Positions 1 to 6,421 of a stretch of DNA of 18,806 nucleotides are shown piece by piece. Source of the DNA: Bacillota bacterium (GTDB lineage Bacteria > Bacillota > Clostridia > Lachnospirales > Lachnospiraceae); contig JAFAGA010000094.1 in the NCBI GenBank assembly GCA_023423045.1, positions 1 through 18,806 of the forward strand, read 5' to 3'. The notes under the pieces are model-generated. The model saw only the letters and a list, made by a program, of their open reading frames with translations. It made no database searches and had not been told where the DNA came from. Each line of letters begins with the position of its first letter. The first letter of the stretch is position 1. Position numbers and translations under genes: made by a program.

Positions 1-35
1 AATCATTAAGAGGCTAATGGGATAAAGTGCTACGC

Positions 36-65
36 CTGGTATCAATAAAAATATTACTGGTATCA
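36..65. repeat. 9-base direct repeat CTGGTATCA, two copies
   Basis: CTGGTATCA occurs at 36-44 and again at 57-65, a start-to-start spacing of 21 bases, or two helical turns. A related CTGGTAGGCGGTATC lies just downstream. Same-face repeats like this can be operator half-sites for a gene outside the window, but no promoter or gene is visible next to them. The remainder of 1-250 is AT-rich and I see no gene in it. Confidence 0.3.
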
Positions 66-140
66 TTCTTGCGAATTGATGATATCAAAATGTGCTGGTA
101 GGCGGTATCCTTGATGCGAAATAATCACTTATTATAAAAA

Positions 141-164
141 GTTGCGTATAAAGTTGCGTATAAA
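141..164. repeat. Perfect 12-base tandem repeat, two copies
   Basis: GTTGCGTATAAA is present twice without interruption (141-152 and 153-164). It lies in non-coding AT-rich DNA and has no obvious function. Slippage duplication is the simplest origin. Confidence 0.6.
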
Positions 165-251
165 CTATATTTAAGCAATAAATTTTTGTTATAAATCAAT
201 TATATGAAATTCTTAAAACCTAGTAGATAAGCCTGTTTAAGCATATAAGCA

Positions 252-283
252 AATAGCCTGCCACGTCTTTGTGGCAGGCTATT
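252..283. terminator. Strong 13-bp hairpin, possible terminator of an upstream gene
   Basis: A perfect 13-bp inverted repeat (AATAGCCTGCCAC, 252-264, and its complement at 271-283) encloses a 6-base loop. The stem is GC-rich in its centre. Neither side has a good U-tract: the plus side reads GCTAAAAAGG, and the minus side TTTGCTTATA. It could be a weak terminator for a gene left of the window or an RNA-stabilising hairpin. Confidence 0.5.
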
Positions 284-313
284 GCTAAAAAGGGGAGGAT
301 AAGTATTTAACTT

Positions 314-358
314 CTCTTTCGTAATCATAATTGGAGGGGGAGTCCAATTATGAAAGAG
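314..358 (+). promoter_or_regulatory. Hairpin with a Shine-Dalgarno in the loop and a start codon in the stem
   Basis: TCATAATTGGA (325-335) pairs perfectly with TCCAATTATGA (343-353). The 7-base loop is GGGGGAG, a Shine-Dalgarno-like sequence. The ATG at 350-352 is buried in the 3' arm. CTCTT (314-318) and AAGAG (354-358) extend the stem beyond a 6-base bulge. The pairing is direct observation; a role in translational control of the tiny ORF at 350 is inference. Confidence 0.45.
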
Positions 359-418
359 CATACGCATTTACATCCTTACAACGGAACCTTGTTCCTTATT
401 AGGATATTACTATTATGA
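350..418 (+). CDS. Possible 22-codon micro-ORF in the hairpin
   Basis: ATG at 350 opens a 22-residue frame ending at TGA 416-418. The product starts MKEHTHLHPY, with three His among its first eight residues, and ends in a hydrophobic LFLIRILLL stretch. A GGGGGAG motif (336-342) lies 7 bases upstream. The start is inside a strong stem, so translation would need the hairpin to open. No family is recognised and the frame may be chance. No histidine-related gene follows, so a His leader is not supported. Confidence 0.22.
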   Translation: MKEHTHLHPYNGTLFLIRILLL

Positions 419-464
419 TACACATTTACAAGATTTATACATTAAATAAAAAAATATTTCATAA

Positions 465-493
465 TGGAAATTTATATTTAGACATGTTATAAT
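465..493 (+). promoter_or_regulatory. Predicted promoter for the SEC-C gene
   Basis: An extended -10 (TGTTATAAT, 485-493, containing perfect TATAAT at 488-493) sits 17 bases downstream of a weak -35, TGGAAA (465-470). Initiation near 500 would give a leader of about 215 bases before the start codon at 715, which contains the paired elements described at 538-640. Confidence 0.55.
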
Positions 494-537
494 CGTTAAC
501 GAAAGCAATGCGAAAAATTAATATTAATGTATTACAA

Positions 538-640
538 ATGGAAGGCGCAGTCTTCCATCAGGAAGAACGGTAAAGGTTCGCAAGACAAATTGTAACAGGC
601 ACTAATTTACCTTTGGAGACACATTCTCTTTGTTCTTCCA
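538..640 (+). ncRNA. Structured 5' leader with competing stems, family unknown
   Basis: ATGGAAG (538-544) pairs with CTTCCAT (552-558). GGAAGAAC (561-568) pairs with GTTCTTCC (632-639), enclosing GGTAAA (569-574) with TTTACC (606-611). The segments TGGAAG and CTTCCA can also swap partners (539-544 with 635-640), so two folds are mutually exclusive. I could not match this to SAM, TPP, c-di-GMP, ykkC, T-box, 6S or SRP RNA signatures by eye. It may be a cis-regulatory leader of the SEC-C gene or simply stable UTR structure. Confidence 0.3.
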
Positions 641-714
641 GGCTCTATTGCTGCTGCGAAGCGGGAGCACGGGGCCATAAATGATGATTTTGAGTACAAG
701 GAAGGATGAAAACC

Positions 715-1221
715 ATGAGTTTATTACAAGAGTGGAGAGATTATGCTTATGCCAATGACATGAATAATCGCTCCGGCCAATTATTTTGGGCCAATTATTT
801 TAATATTGAGAAGGAAATCTATAAGGTGTTACTGGCGGATGCTGATAAAGTATGGGAAGGGACCGTGGCTTCCCTGGCAGAGGAGTTTCAGACGGAGTTA
901 AAGTTCTTTGTAGGATTTTTGGATGGAATCAATGACAGCCTGGTAGAGCCTAATCCTATCGAAGAGATAGATGAGAACACCAAGGTTAATCTGACCTTTG
1001 ATAAGGAAAAGCTATATTACAATATGGTTGCAGCTCATGCGGAATGGCTTTACGAGATGGAAGAGTGGGACGAACTTCTCACCCCGGAGCGAAGAAAAGA
1101 ATTATATCGTGAGCAGAAGCAGTCCGGCACCGTTGTCAAGGATAAGAAGGTAGGAAGAAATGATCCCTGTCCTTGCGGAAGCGGTAAGAAGTATAAAAAA
1201 TGCTGCGGAGTTAACGCATAA
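715..1221 (+). CDS. SEC-C motif protein, 168 residues
   Basis: The C-terminus (residues about 146-165) is a classical SEC-C zinc-binding motif, with GRNDPCPCGSGKKYKKCC and zinc-ligand cysteines at 152, 154, 163 and 164. This motif is best known from the SecA C-terminus, where it binds zinc and contacts SecB. Here it is attached to a mostly helical, acidic domain (residues 1-140) of a type common in Lachnospiraceae, whose function is unknown. The upstream in-frame ATG at 706 directly abuts the AAGGAAGG ribosome binding site (698-705), which is too close, so the ATG at 715 (9-base spacing) is the better start. No signal peptide or membrane span is visible. A role in protein quality control or nucleic acid binding would be guesswork. 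Confidence 0.88.
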   Translation: MSLLQEWRDYAYANDMNNRSGQLFWANYFNIEKEIYKVLLADADKVWEGTVASLAEEFQTELKFFVGFLDGINDSLVEPNPIEEIDENTKVNLTFDKEKLYYNMVAAHAEWLYEMEEWDELLTPERRKELYREQKQSGTVVKDKKVGRNDPCPCGSGKKYKKCCGVNA

Positions 1222-1349
1222 TATACGGGTGTTACAGGCAACAGATATAAATGCTCCCTTACATCAAGCAGATTTCGTGAGCTGGGGTATTTATAAAGCT
1301 TGTAGCACCCATATGATTTTAAGGGTTATGTACATGCGATGGAAACTGC

Positions 1350-1688
1350 TTACTGATGTTTCTGCTTGTAAATTAAATATTTTGCATAATTCTTAATGTC
1401 GACCACACCTTCAGGAGATAATTGTTGGTACAAATCAAACAATTCTACAATGTCCTTATCCAATACTTCACCGCCGACGGGCAGATAAGAGTCAGTGACG
1501 CCGAGCAGATAATCACAGGATACGTCAAAGTATTTTGACAGGATGATTAATTTATCGAAGGACGGCTCATTCCTTTCAGATTCGTAATTTGAAATAGCAG
1601 TAGGTTTCAATCCAAGAATTTCAGCCAATTCACCCTGAGTTAATTTATATTTTTGTCTTAATTGTTTGAGACGTACATTAAAATTCAT
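1350..1688 (-). CDS. XRE-family helix-turn-helix regulator, 112 residues
   Basis: Residues about 6-61 form a Cro/C1-type helix-turn-helix: LKQLRQKYKLTQGELAEIL, then KPTAISNYESERNEPSFDKL and the family-typical YFDVSCDYLLGVTD. The remaining 50 residues form a short helical tail (DKDIVELFDLYQQLSPEG) that probably dimerises. A ribosome binding site (AGGAGG, complement of 1697-1702) lies 8 bases before the ATG. It is transcribed divergently from the histidine kinase operon, and a near-consensus promoter is present at 1743-1772. It probably represses its own gene and may act on the neighbouring kinase operon, where an inverted repeat spans the -10. The target is inferred. Confidence 0.9.
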   Translation of the reverse strand: MNFNVRLKQLRQKYKLTQGELAEILGLKPTAISNYESERNEPSFDKLIILSKYFDVSCDYLLGVTDSYLPVGGEVLDKDIVELFDLYQQLSPEGVVDIKNYAKYLIYKQKHQ

Positions 1689-1742
1689 TTGACCATCCTC
1701 CTGTATTAGAACAATGAGATTTGCGTATAGTTTTCTGAAATA

Positions 1743-1772
1743 ATTATATATCTAGAAAAATATTGATGTCAA
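1743..1772 (-). promoter_or_regulatory. Near-consensus promoter for the XRE gene
   Basis: On the minus strand a perfect TTGACA (complement of 1767-1772) is separated by 18 bases from a perfect TATAAT (complement of 1743-1748). Transcription would begin near 1736, leaving a leader of about 48 bases before the start codon. Confidence 0.75.
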
Positions 1773-1821
1773 CTACAATACGGAAGATTGTATATAATAT
1801 TTGTTTGATTCGTCCTATAAT

Positions 1822-1850
1822 TTGGAAAATATATAGTAAAAAAATATCAT
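1822..1850 (+). promoter_or_regulatory. Predicted promoter for the kinase operon
   Basis: TTGGAA (1822-1827) and TATCAT (1845-1850) are spaced by 17 bases, each a partial match to the sigma-A consensus. Another TATAAT at 1793-1798 has no well-placed -35. The start would lie near 1857, about 47 bases before the kinase ATG. Confidence 0.45.
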
Positions 1851-1870
1851 ATACTTACAAATTTTACTAT
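1833..1870. promoter_or_regulatory. 9-bp inverted repeat over the kinase promoter, candidate operator
   Basis: ATAGTAAAA (1833-1841) and TTTTACTAT (1862-1870) are perfect complements separated by 20 bases, bracketing the TATCAT -10. The position suits repression by a dimeric regulator, the adjacent XRE protein being the obvious candidate. The AT richness of the region means chance is possible. Confidence 0.35.
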
Positions 1871-1903
1871 TTGTTGTAGATATTAAAAAGATGGAGAAAT
1901 TCA

Positions 1904-3430
1904 ATGGAACAGTTGCTGCAGGATGATATGATTAAGTATCAACTTATTGCCGGGAATTCCCGAGAGCTTATACTCTTCTTTGACAGAGAAGGCAGAATTA
2001 CCGATCATAATGCCATGGCCGGGAAGGAATTGGGCTTTCATCAGAAAAAGGAGGATATGAGAATACAGGATATCTTTAAAAATAGCTTCCAGCTTGAGAA
2101 GCATGGCCTTAAGATTCTGAACAGCCTTGACCAGTCGGCGGAAACGGTCGCGTATCGGAAAAATCAGACCTGCTTTCCTGTCCGGTTAAAGGTATCCGTA
2201 TATGAAGGAGAAGAACAATATCTTGGCCTGTGTGTTGCCGAGGATTTGACGGAATATAAGGAACAGCAGCTAAGGCTTGGGCAAATGAGGGCTGACCTGG
2301 ATGCCCTGAGCCGCAATCGTAATCGAATTGTCGCCAATATTACCCATGAGCTGAGGACTCCGCTGAACGGTATCCTGGGATTGAGTAATAATTTGCTGGA
2401 CACCGGGCTTACCTCAGGGCAGCTGGAAACAGTCCAGCTGATCAAGCGTTGCTGCGATAATATGGATTCCATTGTTAATGATTTATTGGATTATGCAAAG
2501 CTTGAGAACGATAAAATGGAACTTGAGCAGAGGGAATTCTGCTTCTGCGACTTTATCAATTCGCTCCTGGAATTTAACAAACCAAGAATCAATGATAAGG
2601 GATTAAAGCTATTGTTTTCTGTTGCAGATGATATTCCGGAACGGGTAATCGGTGATGAATATCGCTTAACTCAGATCTTGAATAATCTGCTCTCCAATGC
2701 GGTGAAATTTACTGCCGCCGGATATATTATGCTGGAGGTAGCCAAGATCTCCCATACAAATCAATATGTAGAATTGTTTTTTATGGTGATTGATACCGGA
2801 ATAGGGATTAGTCTGGAAGAAAAGGACAGACTGTTTCAGAGCTTTTCCCAAGTGGACGGCTCTATATCAAGAAGATTCGGGGGCACCGGTTTAGGGCTTG
2901 CCATCAGTAAAAAGCTGATTGAAGCCATGGGTGGTACCATTAATGTTGACAGTGAGAAAGGGAAGGGCAGTATCTTTTCCTTCTCAATCTACCTGGGGCT
3001 GCCGGATGGTGGACAGAATACGGTTTACTGCCAGGACAGCGAAACGATAAAGAATGGTGTAAATATTTATAGGCGTCTTGCCGATACCAATACTGTTGAG
3101 GATGGAATGCATGAAATCACCAGCGTGGAATATATTGACCGATTGTTGAAGGAGGCGGGCAATGCCCGGGAAGAGGCACCGGAGGCATTAACAAGGAGGG
3201 AATTGTTTAGAAGTATTTCCTCTGCGTTGGAGAAGATTTCTATATGCATTGAAATGGAGCGATGGGACAGGGCGGAGGAACTGGCATATCATATCCGTAA
3301 GCAGCTCCCTTCGGAGTTTGGGGATATTACTAAGATTGTATTTCGCCTACTGCTGGCGCTTAGGAAGGAAAATTATGATGTTTCGGTTGAAATGATGAAT
3401 GAACTCAAGGCCTTAATGGACGAAGGGTAA
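1904..3430 (+). CDS. PAS-domain sensor histidine kinase with degenerate HPt-like tail, 508 residues
   Basis: No membrane segment is visible, so it is probably a cytoplasmic sensor. A PAS-like domain (about 10-125) precedes a HisKA domain with the phosphoacceptor His148 in THELRTP. The HATPase region holds the N box (NLLSNAVKFT, 261-270), G1 (DTGIGI, 297-302), F box (FQSFSQVDGS) and G2 (GGTGLGLAIS, 326-335). The ATPase end near 365 is followed by a linker and a helical domain (about 430-508) resembling a histidine phosphotransfer domain, with a possible acceptor His463 in AYHIRKQ. The start has GGAG (1893-1896) 7 bases upstream. The response regulator gene begins 19 bases after the stop, so the pair is an operon and presumably a phosphorelay. 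The signal is unknown. Confidence 0.93.
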   Translation: MEQLLQDDMIKYQLIAGNSRELILFFDREGRITDHNAMAGKELGFHQKKEDMRIQDIFKNSFQLEKHGLKILNSLDQSAETVAYRKNQTCFPVRLKVSVYEGEEQYLGLCVAEDLTEYKEQQLRLGQMRADLDALSRNRNRIVANITHELRTPLNGILGLSNNLLDTGLTSGQLETVQLIKRCCDNMDSIVNDLLDYAKLENDKMELEQREFCFCDFINSLLEFNKPRINDKGLKLLFSVADDIPERVIGDEYRLTQILNNLLSNAVKFTAAGYIMLEVAKISHTNQYVELFFMVIDTGIGISLEEKDRLFQSFSQVDGSISRRFGGTGLGLAISKKLIEAMGGTINVDSEKGKGSIFSFSIYLGLPDGGQNTVYCQDSETIKNGVNIYRRLADTNTVEDGMHEITSVEYIDRLLKEAGNAREEAPEALTRRELFRSISSALEKISICIEMERWDRAEELAYHIRKQLPSEFGDITKIVFRLLLALRKENYDVSVEMMNELKALMDEG

Positions 3431-3449
3431 TGCTGCAAGGGGCGGCGGA

Positions 3450-4526
3450 ATGGAGAGAATAATGGATCACATGTCGTTTTCCTCACCGAATATATTAGTT
3501 GTGGATGATGTAAATGCAAATCTGGCAATATTAACCGAAATGATACGAAAGGCGGGGTATATTGCAAGACCGGTAACAAGCGCGAGACAGGCAGTGAGTG
3601 CGATAGAAGCGTTGTTGCCCAATCTGATCCTTCTGGATATTTCAATGCCTGATATTGATGGCTTTGTATTTTGCTCCATGCTTAAGAAAAATGCAAATAC
3701 CAGAGATATTCCGGTCATATTTATCACGGCACTGAAATCGACGAAAGACAAAATTAAGGGCTTTCAATTGGGGGCTGTAGATTACATCTCCAAACCTTTC
3801 GAAGTAGAAGAGGTTACGATGCGGATTAACACCCATCTGAAGATGTATAAAATGCAGCAGGAGCTGGAAATATATAATAAGAAACTGTATAAGATCATCA
3901 ATGACCAAATACGAAAAATCTACGAAGGTCATAGAAATATGACTGAGGCGCTGGCGAAGATTTGTACCCGGGGCAGCAGTGAAGTGGAAGCTCATATGGA
4001 GCGAATAGGAGGCAATAGCCGAATATTGGCGATTGGCCTGCAGCTCTTGCCAAAATTCAGGGAACAGATCACCAACAGCTTCATAGATGTGATTGAAAAA
4101 GCGGCCCTGATCCATGATATTGGGTTGGTTTTCATAGATGATGCGATACTTCAAAAAGCCAGGTGGGAAATGCAGGAGAACGAGAGCTTCCGTTCCCATA
4201 CGATGCAAGGAGCACGAACCCTGGAAGAAATATTGAGCTTAAATTCCAGTAACGAATTTGTTCGGATGGCAATCGATATCGCATATTATCATCATGAGAG
4301 ATGGGACGGAACAGGATATCCGACGGGGAAATCTGGTGAGGACATACCGATTTGCGCCAGAATTGTATCCATTGTAGATGCATATGATAGCCTGATGCAT
4401 ACAGGAGAAGTGCCGACTGGTAACCAGGAAGAGATTTTGAGCAGGCTCAAGCAGGGAGCAGGAAACTTGTATGATCCGGATATGGTCGCTGTGTTTTGTA
4501 AGGTGCAGAATCAGCTGAAAAAATAG
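3450..4526 (+). CDS. Response regulator with HD-GYP output domain, 358 residues
   Basis: A receiver domain (about 14-132) has the acidic pair Asp19-Asp20, phosphoacceptor Asp63 in LLDISMPDIDG and Lys115. A coiled linker (133-170) joins an HD-GYP domain with His182, His222-Asp223 (HDIG), His250, His281-His282 and Asp310, plus the signature GTGYP (287-291). HD-GYP domains hydrolyse cyclic-di-GMP; all the usual metal-ligand positions appear present, although the common HDIGK lysine is Leu226. Phosphorylation by the kinase encoded just upstream probably switches the phosphodiesterase. AAGGGG (3437-3442) serves the ATG at 3450; an in-frame ATG at 3462 is an alternative. No dedicated terminator is seen after the gene. 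Catalytic activity is inferred from motifs only. Confidence 0.93.
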   Translation: MERIMDHMSFSSPNILVVDDVNANLAILTEMIRKAGYIARPVTSARQAVSAIEALLPNLILLDISMPDIDGFVFCSMLKKNANTRDIPVIFITALKSTKDKIKGFQLGAVDYISKPFEVEEVTMRINTHLKMYKMQQELEIYNKKLYKIINDQIRKIYEGHRNMTEALAKICTRGSSEVEAHMERIGGNSRILAIGLQLLPKFREQITNSFIDVIEKAALIHDIGLVFIDDAILQKARWEMQENESFRSHTMQGARTLEEILSLNSSNEFVRMAIDIAYYHHERWDGTGYPTGKSGEDIPICARIVSIVDAYDSLMHTGEVPTGNQEEILSRLKQGAGNLYDPDMVAVFCKVQNQLKK

Positions 4527-4653
4527 AGCAATGAAAAGAGTAGGGATCCGAGGAGCGTAACATTGAAGTAAAAATACGGATGATAGAAAGAAGGATACCC
4601 GAAGCGGGATATGGGATACATGCAGGTTAAGTACAATAAAAAGCAGGTAAATT

Positions 4654-4812
4654 ATGTTGAATAAAAGAGATATGTATATTGACTATAAGCGCTATTATAA
4701 AAAGAGAGGAAGACGAAGACGGAAATGGCCTTTGGTACTTTTGATACTTCTGCTTCTTTTGCTGGTGGTGAGTGTCGGATGCGGCGCCTATTATATGATA
4801 TATGTTGTCTGA
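4654..4812 (+). CDS. Small basic single-span membrane protein, 52 residues
   Basis: This short frame encodes a very basic N-terminus (YKRYYKKRGRRRRK, about residues 11-24) followed by one hydrophobic span (about 25-40, WPLVLLILLLLLLVVS) and a short VGCGAYYMIYVV tail. The positive-inside rule predicts a cytoplasmic N-terminus. The Cys does not sit in a good lipobox. A modest AGGT site (4645-4648) lies 5 bases before the ATG. The protein lies 127 bases after the response regulator and 64 before the TIGR04086 gene. The clean topology and exclusion of charged residues from the span argue for a real gene, but I do not recognise a family. Confidence 0.6.
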   Translation: MLNKRDMYIDYKRYYKKRGRRRRKWPLVLLILLLLLLVVSVGCGAYYMIYVV

Positions 4813-4876
4813 AGCTTTGGAATAAATTGCAGACAAAGGTAATATACATCTAGTATAAATGACCTGGAGGTGTCCT

Positions 4877-5251
4877 ATGGATAAGGCAATCCGTCAAAAT
4901 ACAAAGATGTTTGCAGTGCTGAAGGGGCTTCTTTTTTCCTATATTATAACAGCGTTTTTATTGCTGCTCCTATCCTTGCTCATGCTGAAGATGGACCTGT
5001 CTAGTATGGTGATCAGCGGAGGAATCATTCTTGCGTATATTCTGTCCAATTTTATCGGAGGTTTTTTTGTAGGCAGGAAAGCAGAACAAAAGAAGTTTCT
5101 CTGGGGCTTGGTCCTCGGTGTATTTTATTTTATCATTCTTATGATTGTATCCCTGGCTATGAACCATGCCGGAACATTGCCGCTTGGAAATCTGTTAACG
5201 GCGTTTCTGGTCTGCGGGTTGAGCGGGATGGTAGGAGGAATGGTCAGCTAG
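4877..5251 (+). CDS. TIGR04086 family membrane protein (YrzE-like), 124 residues
   Basis: Four hydrophobic segments are visible, near residues 14-37, 43-64, 73-95 and 100-122, with glycine-rich stretches (NFIGGFFVGRKAEQKK and GLSGMVGGMVS) typical of TIGR04086/YrzE-like proteins of Clostridia and Bacilli. Family members are small polytopic inner-membrane proteins of unknown function, often found near secretion genes elsewhere. An ATG at 4859 is in frame, but GGAGG (4866-4870) lies 6 bases before the ATG at 4877, which is therefore the start. A strong terminator follows 33 bases after the stop. Confidence 0.8.
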   Translation: MDKAIRQNTKMFAVLKGLLFSYIITAFLLLLLSLLMLKMDLSSMVISGGIILAYILSNFIGGFFVGRKAEQKKFLWGLVLGVFYFIILMIVSLAMNHAGTLPLGNLLTAFLVCGLSGMVGGMVS

Positions 5252-5284
5252 AGGTAACAAAAGCATTCGTGTTTATAAGGAATG

Positions 5285-5321
5285 AAGAGGCCGCACTGAA
5301 AAGATAGCTGCCTCTTTTTTT
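5285..5321 (+). terminator. Intrinsic terminator after the TIGR04086 gene
   Basis: AAGAGGC (5285-5291) pairs with GCCTCTT (5310-5316), followed by a run of seven T (5315-5321). This separates the upstream genes from the rmlDB operon. Confidence 0.8.
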
Positions 5322-5402
5322 GGATATCTCCCTAAGCATGAAGGGAGCGAAGCAGCCTGGAGCATAGTGTGCTATTTCCGTCCCGGTGAAATGGAAAAGG
5401 GA

Positions 5403-5431
5403 TTGATATTTGATATTGAATTGATTATACT
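5403..5431 (+). promoter_or_regulatory. Promoter for rmlDB
   Basis: TTGATA (5403-5408) and TATACT (5426-5431), each one mismatch from consensus, are spaced by 17 bases. Initiation near 5438 gives a leader of about 70 bases. This also rules out a start at the in-frame TTG 5436 and supports the ATG at 5508 for rmlD. Confidence 0.75.
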
Positions 5432-5507
5432 ATAGTTGGATTTGCGGGAGAAGGCGGGTCCGCAGAAAGCGGCGGATTTGCCGGAGAGGGAGAGGTTTGG
5501 AGAGAAT

Positions 5508-6395
5508 ATGAAGTGCATATTGATCACCGGAGCTTCGGGTCAATTGGGACTTGCACTCTATCGGCAACTGGAGGGACAGATCCGGTACAGGATTTTACGG
5601 ACGGGTAGCAGAGGGAGTGAGGACGGCTCCGTTCAGGCGTTAGATATCACAGATGAAGCGGAAGTGGAGCGCTACATGGATGAAAACAGGCCGGATATTA
5701 TTATTAACTGTGCCGCCTTTACTGCAGTTGATTTGTGTGAAAGCCAGGAGGAGAATGCCTATCGGGTCAATGCTTTGGGAGCTAAATACCTGGCCCTGGC
5801 AGCAGAACGAACCGGAGCAAAATTAGTGCATGTATCAACCGATTACGTATTTGATGGGCAAGCTGCGAAGCCCTATACGGAAGAGGAGCCTACCAACCCG
5901 ATCAGTGCATACGGAAGGACAAAAGAGGCAGGCGAACACTTTGTTCGGGAGAATTGCAGCAAATATTATATAGTAAGAACAGCCTGGGTCTATGGCGAAG
6001 GAAAGAATTTTGTGAAGACCATGCTGCGCCTTGCCGAAAGCGGCAATCAGCTTCGTGTGGTTATGGATCAATACGGAACCCCGACCAGTGCATTGGAATT
6101 GGCCAGAGCAATCCTGTTCTTGATAGAAACCGATGCTTATGGAATATATCATACAACCTGTGAAGGCAGCACCAATTGGTACGAGTTTGCGCTTGCTATC
6201 TTTCAGGCGGCAGGGCTTGAGGTTCCGGTAGAACCGATTCCCACCAGTGAGTATCCTACCCCGGCCAGACGTCCGATATATTCCATTCTTGACAACAAGG
6301 CGCTGCGTGAGCGGCATGGCTATTATATGAAGGACTGGAAGGATGCCTTTTATGAGTTCATGGATGGGGAAGGTCTCCTGGCCGGACAAAAATAA
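5508..6395 (+). CDS. rfbD: dTDP-4-dehydrorhamnose reductase RmlD
   Basis: The enzyme reduces dTDP-4-dehydro-L-rhamnose to dTDP-L-rhamnose with NAD(P)H, the last step in making the rhamnose donor for cell-surface glycans. The extended SDR fold shows the nucleotide-binding TGASGQLG (7-14), the STDYVFDG motif (110-117), the catalytic Tyr135 and Lys139 (YGRTK), RTAWVYG (157-163) and the family-typical PTSALELA and RPIYSILDNK. Its 295 residues match the family. The longer frame back to TTG 5436 is rejected because it precedes the predicted transcription start; GGAG (5499-5502) serves the ATG. rfbB follows 26 bases later. Partner genes for RmlA and RmlC are not in this window. Confidence 0.93.
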   Translation: MKCILITGASGQLGLALYRQLEGQIRYRILRTGSRGSEDGSVQALDITDEAEVERYMDENRPDIIINCAAFTAVDLCESQEENAYRVNALGAKYLALAAERTGAKLVHVSTDYVFDGQAAKPYTEEEPTNPISAYGRTKEAGEHFVRENCSKYYIVRTAWVYGEGKNFVKTMLRLAESGNQLRVVMDQYGTPTSALELARAILFLIETDAYGIYHTTCEGSTNWYEFALAIFQAAGLEVPVEPIPTSEYPTPARRPIYSILDNKALRERHGYYMKDWKDAFYEFMDGEGLLAGQK

Positions 6396-6421
6396 TCAAA
6401 AACATAAAGTGAGGATAAGAT

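Noticed and set aside
141..164. CRISPR-like or insertion-sequence end repeat
   Set aside because: Only two contiguous 12-base copies with no spacers, target duplication or transposase.
538..640. 6S, SRP or known riboswitch RNA before the SEC-C gene
   Set aside because: The stems are real by eye but no diagnostic conserved core of those families could be matched.
3642..4208. Long minus-strand open frame opposite the response regulator
   Set aside because: It is a shadow of a clearly coding gene with all catalytic motifs on the plus strand.
5436..5507. 24-residue N-terminal extension of RmlD from TTG
   Set aside because: It begins at the predicted transcription start and precedes the conserved first strand of the Rossmann fold; ATG 5508 has its own ribosome site.
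5835..6389. Long minus-strand open frame opposite rmlD
   Set aside because: Composition is that of an antisense shadow and the plus-strand gene is certain.
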